64,000 nt of DNA from NCBI GenBank assembly GCA_930367205.1, contig OV884011.1, positions 45,645,754-45,709,753 on the forward strand, given 5' to 3'. Positions within the stretch are counted from its first letter, which is position 1; every line of letters starts with the position of its first letter. Below, one piece after another: positions 48,500 to 58,336 of the stretch. The stretch is from Acanthosoma haemorrhoidale (Eukaryota > Arthropoda > Insecta > Hemiptera > Acanthosomatidae). The notes beneath the pieces are model-generated. The model was not told the DNA's origin and searched no databases. It saw only the letters and a list, made by a program, of their open reading frames with translations. The position numbers and the translations under genes are program-made.

Positions 48500-49300
48500 G
48501 TAGCTCTATCCAGAAGGCCGATGGTATGTAGGCCAGATGACGGCTGACAAGGAAGGGAACAGCGGCGGTTTGAACAGCTGTTCACCGCCATATGCATCTG
48601 GGCAAAACGGCCCTTGAGACCATGTGCCTGTCCATTCGTGGAACAGGCATTTCCTTCTTATTGTTTTTATGGCCAAACGGTTCCAAGTCCAATGGATTAG
48701 AAATCTTAATTTAATTAGGTAACCAGGCATATTTCAAATTCCTATTTAAATCTGTATAGATCTGTTTGCTCCAGCAAAACAAAAAATGTCGACTACATTG
48801 TAGCTGGGGGAAAACAATATAAATCGCCCATTTAATGGCCCTACAGTCCATGACACAGCAATATGGGTCAAACAGCAGTATAGCATTGTTTCAGTCTTGA
48901 GAGCCTCTTTATCTAATCCAATGTGCAATGGCACCCGCCGTAAGTATTGGATATTGCACCGGGGACCGAGCGCCCGTTACTTTTACCTAACAACCTTCCA
49001 CCCATTTATGTTATGTAGACCCCTCCCCTATCTACCCAACGCTACCATTACAGCCCCCCGTAATTCCGTAAAGGAAATAACCTTATAACTCATTTATGCT
49101 CTGATAATGCTTCCTTTCTTTCCTGCAGGCAGGAGGCATTACATCATAGGCCAGGCCTACCAACGTCGAACCCTAATTACGAAGGGGCTGTTAGAATATT
49201 TCGTACAAGGTATCTACAGCAATGTCATTTGGAACCTAATTATACCAGCTAATTACCGGTAGTGGGCTCCTATCAGTCCCTGGAATTATTCATGCCTATT
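48500..49300. promoter_or_regulatory. Long GC-balanced block with palindromic E-box, putative enhancer
   Basis: An 800-bp block of higher complexity than its flanks. At 48564-48589 GGCGG and CCGCC flank the perfect palindrome GAACAGCTGTTC (48572-48583) with a central CAGCTG E-box. Further on are AATTTAATTAGG, CCTAATTATACC and GCTAATTACCGG homeodomain-like cores (about 48710-49260). Short frames on both strands have no domain. It lies in the proposed intron between the two main exons, as expected for intronic regulatory elements. Conservation is untested. Confidence 0.3.
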
Positions 49301-50006
49301 GAAGTGCATGAATGGAGAGGCGGTTATTTCATTCAGGTCTGTATATATGGTTCGATCGATCTGTAATTTTAGAGTATTATTCAGAATAGTTTTTAGTATA
49401 ATTATAAATAAAGTTGCCCCTTGGATTTTACGATGTATTAAGTCCAATTCACACAGCTACATAATATTATACAAAAAATACAGTTTAATTAATAGTTGAT
49501 ATAAAACAAAAAAGATCCTCTTAAACTAGTCGATAAGAGCATAAATTTTGCGGATATTCGTACGATACCAAAAGCCCTTCCCGTTCGGGTAATATACTTT
49601 AGATAACCTTTGTCAAACAATCAAACTGACCAAAACTTACACAACAACGATCGGATTTACTGTCCGGGCAGGTGTTCGAACCGTACATCCGTCGAAGGCG
49701 CGCGCACTAATCAGTGCCGGCAAGCTGAAGCAGACGAACTGGCAGACACTGCAGATAAGCGATATACGGGAGCCTGTGTGCACGGACGAGATTACGAGCC
49801 GACGCAGTGGTGGGTAGCAGTTCTCCGATAATCACCTGTCAATAGGTCCTGCTACCCTGATACGGGCTATTCACTGACCCTATGTTCTAGGTGCTACCCT
49901 TGCTTATACTCAACAACAATCACCGTTACCGCGCTAAAGGCAAATTGGGCATGCATTAACGGTCTTTATTTTATAAAATAAACGATCACAACTGGCACTC
50001 GAAATA
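49301..50006. other. Mixed stretch; balanced block at 49600-49930
   Basis: 49600-49930 is more balanced, with a B-box-like GTGTTCGAACCG near 49672 and a plus frame with no known domain. It may be a transposon relic. The rest is AT-rich. Confidence 0.3.
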
Positions 50007-50500
50007 TGAGGTCTGATCAAAAAGCTACGAGAATTGTTTAATCTTAAAAATTTTTTTATTTATTCATCTATGCCAATTTCGTCCCCTTCAAAGTAATCCC
50101 CGTCAGATATAATAAATTTGCGCCAGTGCTTTTTCCAAACTTCGAAGCACTATGCAAACATTCCGATATAGCTCTTAGCTCCTTCAGCGATTCTTCTTTT
50201 ATCTCATCAATCGTGTCAAACCGTCGTCCTTCTAAGAGGGTTTTTTTCAACTTCAGGAACAAACAGAAGTCTTAGGGAGCCATGTGCGGCGAATACGATG
50301 GCTGAGGTAACGCAACAATGTTGTTTTTTGCTAAAACATTAGGAATAATCAGTGAGGTGTGAGCAGGAGCGTTATCTCGATGCAATTTCCACGAAAATGT
50401 TTTGCCACAAGTCGTTTTAGTCAGATCGCTTCACGTAAACGGCGCATTACTTCAAGGTACTTTATTGACCGTACTTGACCTTCTGACAAGAACTCACGAA
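50007..50500 (-). mobile_element. mariner (DD34D) transposon fragment, 3' part
   Basis: A mariner terminal sequence (GAGGTCTGATCAAAAAGC) starts after a TA at 50005-50006. Going leftward on the minus strand, the last half of the transposase is readable. REFLSEGQ and EVMRRLREAI come first. LHRDNAPAHTS carries the second catalytic Asp (codon 50374-50376). YSPHMAP then DF carries the third (50269-50271), exactly 35 codons apart as in DD34D enzymes. The C-terminus has GRRFDTIDEIKEESLKEL and SDGDYFEGDEI. A TAA stop sits directly before the third Asp codon, and a frameshift falls near 50160. The N-terminal half and the other terminal repeat are missing; sequence past 50520 belongs to another element. 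It is a different mariner family from the one at 58337. Confidence 0.8.
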
Positions 50501-50689
50501 ACCGGAAAAAGCGAAATTATAAAATTCTCTTTACTTTTTTATCAAACCCCGTAAATGAAGAGTGTTTTTGAGTATTAAATGGAAAGCATTCTTAATATTC
50601 TCCGGAAAGCTTCCATGATAGGCAAGTCAGCGAACCCAAGATGCTTTGAAAATGTTAAAACAAAGCCTGTGGAGTATGAGGTGAACAAA

Positions 50690-51109
50690 AAAATCTAGGA
50701 CGACGGGTCATATCTTTGAAAAACTATTGACATTATACAAACAATTTTGCAAGCAGCCCGAATGTGTAGCAGTGCTTGGAATCAAGTGAAACCAAACAGT
50801 ATTGGAAACTGTTTCAAAAAGGCCGGTATTTGTCACGTCGCACTAGAAGGACTTCGCCAAAATGAGGAGTTTATACCTAATCCCAAAACCTGGGAGGATG
50901 TGATAGATGAAACTGGTGTTATGAACGAGGACATCACTGAAGATTACGAGAAACCAGTTCCTACAATCACCGAAGCCATAAACCACATCAAGGAATTACA
51001 GTGATTTGTTGCAGGGCGACACAATGTGACTGACTCAATTTTTGAATGCCTTAATAAACTTGTTAACAAATATTGTTTAAATGAAAAATCTCTTCTAAAA
51101 AACAACTGA
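50690..51109 (+). pseudogene. Tigger/pogo-like transposase, C-terminal relic
   Basis: The plus strand encodes the tail of a DDE_1 (Tigger/pogo/jerky) transposase. AWNQVKPNSIGNCFKKAGI, within the clean frame 50747-51004, matches the conserved W..V.P.TI..CF.KAG block that follows the catalytic domain. An acidic region ends in KELQ. A TGA at 51002-51004 interrupts the frame. The same frame then continues for 34 codons (FVAGRHNVTDSIFECLNK...) to a TGA at 51107, which suggests the first stop is a mutation. Stops are also present upstream of 50747. The catalytic triad and DNA-binding domain are absent. It abuts a truncated mariner on the opposite strand. Confidence 0.75.
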
Positions 51110-52229
51110 TCTCAACACGTTGCGTCAAAACAAGAGAATTTCGACAAACAAAATCTATGAGCATCTATAGTAGTTCTCTCAATCCACCCCAGTGGATTAA
51201 CGAACAAACATCAGCTTGGAGTAGCAAACACCGCCAGTCAACATGGAGAACGACCCATTTCAAAGATGACCTGCGCTTAGGAGTAAAAACTAACCTTAAG
51301 ATCTTAAAACACTTTCTTGGTAAGCAATAGCGCCCCTGGAGCGCTGGGACGTCGGTGTCGATATGAATGTCTGCACCAGTTCATGATGTCCTATGACCAT
51401 AAGTAGAGAAATGACGGACCTTACTTAAGGCCAGTTCCTTGACAAGATCAGAGCCGGGAAAATGCATGCGAGTTAACATTTATTTTTACCTATTATTAGA
51501 CTGCCAAAGGCAACCTAGTTTAATATTTAGACTGATCCGGTATGATGATAAGTTAGGCATACTTGGGCATGAATTGCGATAGAACAAGTATAGAAGGGAG
51601 CAATGTATACGGGATGATATCGAAAATAATTTCTATAGCCTCCCTAATTTAAAAGGCTATAAATCATAAATTTGCCTCTATAAACTGCATGGATTACATT
51701 CCGTCATCAGAAAGAACCAATGCAATTGCGGATGAAACGAATCCTCTTTACATGATACGTAAGAGGAAGACGAGAGGAAAACGTACTCAGAATGGTAAGC
51801 GAGCCCCTAAGAACTTTTCTTAGTAAATAATTAGAGAGAAGTACCCTGATCCGAAGTGGACACATAACTAAGCAGAAAGTAATACTTAAGGCAAGCTGTA
51901 AAAGCTCACCTACATTCAAATTTAAAAAGTAATTCTAAAATAATCAAGTATCCTCTTCTACGCGCCTTCCATACCTAAGGGCTTTGTATTACTTGTATGA
52001 AGTAATGAGGGCGTAGTATAAGTAATGGCATAATAAGGGAGGGGGCTCTGTAGGAGCTGTAGCAATATATACAAAACAGTGCCGGGATAAAGTGCATGCG
52101 TTACATTTTATTATTAACACCAAGACCCCAGAAAGTTGTTGATGAAACGATTCGGCTCAAAAGGATTGGAAAACAAAACAGCCTTTCAGGATAGAGAAGA
52201 ATACAGATTTACTAGCAACTGAAAGAGGA
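51110..52229. other. Mixed sequence without gene
   Basis: No exon or repeat copy recognised. 51180-51500 is fairly balanced and may still belong to a transposon. The minus frame at 51707-51919 has no resemblance. Confidence 0.35.
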
Positions 52230-52660
52230 AGGCCGGCAATAAGGGGGAGATAAAACCAGCCTGCGTAAAAGGAACCCCCCTGAGCACCAAGATTTGGGGG
52301 GGTTAGTAGGGAGGAGAGCCCCCCTTCCGACCAGGAATATCCTGGAGAAGACGGGAATGGAAATGGGGATCCATCGCGGAGGGTATAACCAGCAGAGGAT
52401 CGTTAGGAACCTCCCCGTTACGGTTATTTTGCTTGGAGGTACCGGAGCTACGGTGGGGGGGGGGTAACGACCGCTTTAGGGATAATTACAGCCACTCTCA
52501 CCTGGCTCCTTCTTACGGGCCTCTGTCCCACTTATTTCTGCCTCTGAGGGCCGGCCTCTCCTCTTCACAGCAGTATGGCCCAAAGGGATGCGCAATGAGC
52601 CAATTTGGTAGGATATGGCTGACCGAGCGAAATATGGATAGGACGGCATGCTAACCCCTT
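52230..52660. promoter_or_regulatory. GC-rich island near proposed exon, promoter or enhancer candidate
   Basis: Strongly GC-rich block with G-runs (52293-52302 and 52455-52464), TATCCTGGAGAAGACGGG and a GGATAATTACAGCC homeodomain-like site. It lies 0.4-0.8 kb downstream of the exon at 53021-53167 on the minus strand. A 148-nt open segment on the minus strand (52649-52502) starts with ATG and ends in CAG|GTGAGA; it is listed as a speculative exon among the findings. Confidence 0.3.
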
Positions 52661-52924
52661 AAAACTTGTAATAGAAAAAAAACAAAAAAACATTCTGTTT
52701 TGTTTGGGCCAGCACTTGTTGTGCCATTACACACCTATACAAAGAAAGAGTCAATACATATATATAAATAAGAAGCATGTCATGTGATAACCTCAGGATT
52801 AGTCTGAGAAGAACACAACTGTAGTATGAATATCCTTAAAAATCACTGTGTTACTTGATATTCGTTTTAATTTAATAGTATTCTGAATCGTGCAACTCCT
52901 TACTAAAGCATCTTCATCGTGACT

Positions 52925-52934
52925 CATGCATGCA
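52925..52934 (-). promoter_or_regulatory. Overlapping UGCAUG splicing-enhancer pair
   Basis: On the minus strand TGCATGCATG contains two overlapping TGCATG hexamers, 87 nt downstream of the donor of the exon at 53021-53167. UGCAUG downstream of an exon is the classic binding site for Rbfox proteins promoting exon inclusion. A chance match in 100 nt is possible but not very likely. Confidence 0.35.
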
Positions 52935-53020
52935 GTCTCAACGTTGTTAGCGTTCCAGATGTTTACTGTAGATTAAACATTCTTATGATAGACATACACG
53001 TAATGTCAACTGTTACATAC

Positions 53021-53167
53021 CTGATGAGGGTGGGTAGAGGGTGAGGGAGGTTCCTGTTGGGGCTGGGGCGCCGCCCCCTGCGGCCCTGGGCTCCAAGAGG
53101 ACCCCCTGCTCTCAGGGCCCGGGCCGCCCCCGAAGCTGCTACCGTTATTAGCAGGTGGGCCACCCAT
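53021..53167 (-). CDS. Coding exon, 49 codons, Gly/Pro/Gln-rich
   Basis: On the minus strand CACTGAATTATTTTCAG (branch-like CTGAA, acceptor G at 53168) precedes 147 nt of very GC-rich sequence. They end CATCAG|GTATGTAAC, the donor starting at 53020. The frame is open and phase 0 at both ends. It begins MGGPPANNGSSFGGG, continues with Ser/Pro/Gly (SSWSPGPQG), then APQPQQEPPSPSTHPHQ. An in-frame stop lies 21-24 nt upstream of the ATG, so translation could start here in a first exon, or the ATG may simply be the first internal codon. The composition suits a disordered N-terminal region of a nuclear or RNA-binding protein. It joins in frame to 45277-45345. A plain GC-rich island is the alternative, but both splice sites and the phase argue for an exon. 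Confidence 0.72.
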
Positions 53168-56100
53168 CTGAAAATAATTCAGTGATAATTATTATCAAAT
53201 ACATACCCAATAAATACAGGAATAAAAATTAAAATATCACGGGCATTCATTAATAATTAATAGACAGTTCGTCGAAAGAAGTATGGCCTATAGGCAGACA
53301 GGGTAAGCATCGCAAGATAGGGAATACAAGCCAGAGGCAACTCAAAGCCGAAAAACCTCTTCCAGAATATTTGTTATGTGACCGTTACTATATATCACAT
53401 TCTAGTAGATTTCATACTGAATAGGGTCATTATTAAATTATCAATAGGAACAATAAATATAAAACTGCGTGTAAACGAAAGATAAAGGGTACACTTGGCA
53501 TTCACTATTGGATGAATATGAGTAAAAGCGATGAGGGATAGATAGTATGTAGCTCCGAGCGGAAAAGTTGGGTTTACCCCAGTTTTTTTTCTACTTTACT
53601 ACGGTAGCGGGAGGGAAAAACAAAAAAAAAAAGGTTTTTCAACGAAGTGACCGGACACAAAAACACGGCTATAAATAGAACCTAGAAGGCGCGCTAAAAT
53701 ATTTTGCTTCACTGGGGCGGAGGTAATCCCCGGACGACGGGAATAATAGGGCGAGGTCTTTATCCGCTAATCCTGGGTTCGTGAATTGCAAACTCTCTAC
53801 TCTCGGTCACTGTCCCAGTATTAAACAATCTCTCAAATGTCTACCGATGGATTGTAAAAGAGTTGCAACATTTTGCACAAATATCAGTGGCAATAGCTAT
53901 TGGGTATTGGCCAGGTTTGTGCACGTTAGGAATATAGCTTGATTGCAATACCACCCACACCTCACCGGAAATTCGGGGTTCATAGCTCGTAGAGCATTGA
54001 AGAAAGCTCTCAAATCGGTTAAAAATCTTCTTTTTTTATTTATAGAATTATGTGAATTAATATTTGCGTTATTGTGAAACTTTAACCACGAGAAAGCTTC
54101 AGAAGTTTAGAAATTTTAATAATTCCTGAAACGGGCATAAAACTAATCACCATGCTACGCGGTGTCACTAAATATACTCCCAATCATTGAGAGTTGCTAT
54201 TGTTGTTATTGCGGTGTAATCCTTAATTATAGTACATGCAGACAGACCCTATGTTACCACAAATGACTTATAACCTCTATCAGAGAATATCACTTTATTT
54301 ATTTTTATTTAAATGTCACAGTTCAAAACCATTAAAGTGAGTTAATGCTCAATAATATCTTTGAAAGAGACAGGAGCCGATGGGAGACTGACTACCGCTA
54401 CTTTTTCTTTAAAGGCTTATCTTTAATTCACAAAGGTCCTCAAGAAGTACTCGTCTCTCTAACAACCTATTAAAACACGAGTCGTTTTTCAATTTTGAGT
54501 CATGAATAGCTTTATAATTTTTTCTACAGCTCCTTCCACTTCTTTTTTGTAAGTGAGAACTCGATTATTTTTTTTTTGTTTCGTTTGGAAGAGAAAATTG
54601 TTCGGCTCTAGGGTAATCAATCCAGTTAGAAATTTTCAAGGTTTCACAGAATTCGGTCAGCCGTGCCTTATGCCATTGCGGGTATCATGTCCGATATACA
54701 AACAGGAAAATACTTACTTAAATTACTTGGCGTTCTTGTTCCGAGACCAATTTTTGGACATTTCCCATTGGCATAATATTTCGCACTAGAAATGCTAAAA
54801 GTTGAGATTAATACTATGTTTGTAAATCTGTCATTACAAATTATTTTAGCGAACTTTTGGCAGGCAAAGTGCACCCCCTAATGCCTGACAGACACACCAA
54901 ATTCGACCATATTTTTTTTCTCTGACTAATGATGAAAATAGATTATATTGTAGCACTTGTTATAGTCTCCACCTGTGATGCTGAAAGACATCAATTGCAA
55001 ATGCAATGTTAGTTATGAAAAAAAAAAAAAAGAAGAGAGAAGACATGACAGAGAACAAGGAAGGGGAAGGTTTAACCATTCATCACCTGTCATGTCCTTG
55101 CCATGGGGCAACGCACTCGGGCACTTAATACATCAGCTATCTCAAGCGCCATTTGTAAGTGGTGGTCATCATTGTTACCGGGGGGTCACCGTTGCATTCA
55201 TTTAAAGTGACAGCTTAAAGGTGCATAGACATTCCAAATTGAAAAAAAAAAACTGGCAAATTCCCCTTTGAAATACTTAGATTTGGAGAAAATCTATTAA
55301 AAATATATAATCATCATCATCGAAAACCATTCGGAAAAGCTTAATTAACGACTATGAAGTGTACTTTTATTAAATCGATCCTGTACCTATTAATACTTGG
55401 ACAATAATTGTTTCTCTCTGAGGGAAAACGTCGGTTAAGGCATCAACCTAAATTATTTTCATATAACCGGAGAGCGATTCGAATATTTGAATTCACATAC
55501 TTAAACCAGCAGTAAAAATAGTAGAATTCCACCAATTTTGAAAATTAATAAACATAAAGTAATTTAAGGAATCTAGACGGTTGCCACGGTGTAATATTTT
55601 CGCGTGATTTTCTGGAATGTTAGTCAAGTGATTGTAAAAGAATAATACTAATAATGTTTGAGAAAAAATTAACTACTTTTACCATTGAAGCAGCTTGCGA
55701 ATTGCACATATTCAGGATACTTAATTTTTTTACTATTATCATCTCAAACATTTTTTTTAGAAATTAACAACAGAACCGTGCAACTTACCCAGTTAGCACA
55801 CTATTGGCTCCCTCCCACTGTAACACATTGATTGGAGATATATTGCATTATTTTTAGGAGGCATCGGGGATTTATTTTATTTTTGAGAGATGTTAGTAGA
55901 GTATAGACAATTAAAGAAATAGAGTTACAAATACACGGAAATAAAGAGGTTAGAGGCAGCTGAAATAACCGAGGAACACAAAACAGAGCTAAAGATAAAA
56001 TTAGTGAAGGGAATGAAAGGCACAATCCGAAAGCAGTTGAGAAACACGTAATAAAGCCCTTTCCCCTTAAAACTTTCCCTTTGTTCGTCCAAATACGCCC

Positions 56101-56414
56101 TATTTGTGTTCCGCTAACTGCTAATTGAACTTAGTAATTTTCTCAAAGGCCCCCTCCGCTCAGCTCGCTCTCTCACTGTCTCATTACTTAAGAGCGTCGT
56201 TCTGGTACAACTATCAGTTTATTTTTCTTTGATAAATGTTTTCAATCAACGGTCGATTATTTTGTAGAAACGTTCCCTAGAAAAGTCTGTTGTGAACGTT
56301 CTTTGTCATCAATAAAGTTGTGACTTCCTAATTAAATGCCTCACTAATATCAAAGTAAATTAGGAATAAAACGCTTATAGTAACTAGTTGAGCCAAGGCG
56401 TTAATTCTATTAAT
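53168..56414. other. Upstream intron or 5' flank; MEF2-like site at 53669
   Basis: Mostly AT-rich. 53530-53790 is more GC-rich and contains CTATAAATAG (53669-53678), a perfect MEF2-type site that would also pass for a plus-strand TATA box. No exon upstream of 53167 was recognised. CAG...GGGTAAGT near 55791-55820 (minus) frames a 29-nt open stretch, too weak to call. Several frames (54553-54874, 55801-56025) lack family resemblance. Confidence 0.3.
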
Positions 56415-56690
56415 TGAGCGTCTGTGGCTCACGCGCTCTTGGCCAGCCTCCGCTGGCTCTTATCCAGTGACGCGGCTGACTTCCCAAGGAGGGGACTTTC
56501 GCTTTCGCACGCGAGGGAGGTGACAATCATGTGGACTCGGGAGATCTCTGAGCTGTTTGTAAATACTGTATGAATGAGGGAGTGAATGAAAATTGTAAAT
56601 ATGATTTGAATGATTGTATTAAATCAATTACTTATTGCCCAATGATGCAGATTGTAATTTTATCATAATAAAGTTGTTAAAGAATAATTC
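56415..56690 (+). mobile_element. LINE-like family B copy with intact 3' terminus
   Basis: Matches 26264-26520 over its whole length and ends with TTACTTATTGCCC, ATGATGCAGATTGTAATTTT and ATCATAATAAAG, followed by a TTGTTAAAG tail. It therefore ties the 260-bp body to the short termini at 21210, 22774 and 37950. There is no coding capacity. It is a 5'-truncated LINE 3' UTR, or a SINE using that tail. Confidence 0.65.
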
Positions 56691-56874
56691 TATTATTACT
56701 CCACTTTTTTGTACTATTATACTACCCCAATTACCAGCTACGAAGGATGTCAAATGATTGTGAAAAAACTCATGTTACTTATAAACCACCCACCTCGATC
56801 ACTGATAATAGCTTTCTAAAAAAAAAATCGTAGCGACTTTTTACATACTTGTTTTCCAAACTTCCCATCACTGC
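56691..56874. other. AT-rich sequence without gene
   Basis: Nothing recognised. Confidence 0.5.
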
Positions 56875-56917
56875 GTCTTATTATAAGACTAATCAACATT
56901 TTTCGAAATGTTGATTA
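56875..56917. repeat. Two adjacent perfect inverted repeats
   Basis: GTCTTAT-T-ATAAGAC (56875-56889) is followed without a gap by a 12-bp perfect inverted repeat. Its arms are TAATCAACATTT (56890-56901) and AAATGTTGATTA (56906-56917) around a TTCG loop. As RNA, the second would form a stem capped by a UUCG-type tetraloop. No larger surrounding inverted repeat was found, so it is not clearly a MITE. Confidence 0.9.
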
Positions 56918-58336
56918 ATAAACCTTTATAATTTCAAATAGACTGTATCGTTTGTAATAGCTGTAATATCGACCAAAGGCACCGTCATAAAATTAGACGC
57001 TTGGGGTGAAAGGCGTCGGACTAATCACTAATTTGTTAAATTCTTAGTGATTTACATCATCGAAGTAAAAGGGATCACGTGGATAGAAGAGAAGCAGTGC
57101 ACAGGGCCTGCCATGTATTGCGGGTCTTCATGCTTCTGATTTCGTGACAACTATAAATAAAAAGATATAATACGATGATGATAAGCACTGACTATATTAA
57201 GGAACAGGAAAAAAACAATGGGCTACGATGACGAAGCCGAACAAAAATGCGGATATAACCGATAAACAAACCGGGGAATTGTTGATAAAGATAATAAGGC
57301 GGTTATGACTAATAGCCATTCATAAACACGGTTATTTTTGAGGTCAGCTGTGCAGTTGCCAAGGTGAGCTGTGTTTACTATTCAGTGGGTCCTTGCAGCT
57401 GCTGCGAACGAGACCATCTCTACCCGCAGTCTACACTGATAACGATTGCCTCGCCGGCATAGTATACCCTAAGTGCCGTCTATATCTTGGATTTATCGAC
57501 TCAATATTTTTTTTTTTTATTGGAGCATCTTAATGGCTTAATAATAAATCACTTAGAGCTAATAAGCGACAATAAAACTCTCTTAACTGACTGAGACGAG
57601 ACTAATTACTGCTATAAACTTTAATGGGGAAAGCATTCGGAGTAATGGTTATGGCTAACTGGTTTATAATATGAAGAGATAAGACTGAACCGAGAATGAT
57701 TTTCGGCACTAATTCCCTATTTATTTGTTTTATTTACATCAATTAAAAGCACCATTGTATTGTTTACAATGTACATAAACTATTATTAAGTAGTGAGTTA
57801 TTAGTATTAAGTGATGAAGCAATATTATCGGAGGGACTCTGCGACACTTATCATTAGGACAGGGATTTATGTTTTTCTACATACTTACCCCAGAGAAAAA
57901 TATTTGCTTTACCATCGATCACTATACTGAATAAAAATTTTAATTAATCCCTTTCACTTGAAATATGCGAAATTAGGAGAAATGGTTATCTGCGCAAACG
58001 TCAGAACATGTTGATGATTGATAGGATCTATGTTGCTAAGCGTGCAGTTAAAAACTGGAAGAGTCGCCGGGAGAAATCGGTTTTAAATTGAAGATAAAAT
58101 TAAAAGACGTGCTGGGTACATCAGAATGCTAATTTTAGAAGTGCACTGTCAGATGAACAATACAAAAAATTGGACACCTCGGTTAGAAATACAGCTTTCA
58201 TTCTGTTTGTTTTTCTTTACTTGTGTTTATTAATATAATGTTTCTTTTGAATATTTTTTATACTAAGATTTGGAAATATTTGATGTGTTTGTGTTTAAGA
58301 CCACTGGACTTAAAAGTGATTGCATTTATGTATTTA
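56918..58336. other. AT-rich sequence with a balanced block at 57340-57490
   Basis: No gene. 57340-57490 is GC-richer, with TGTGTTTACTATTC (forkhead-like) and GCAGCTGCTGCG, and could be regulatory. The rest is AT-rich. Confidence 0.35.
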
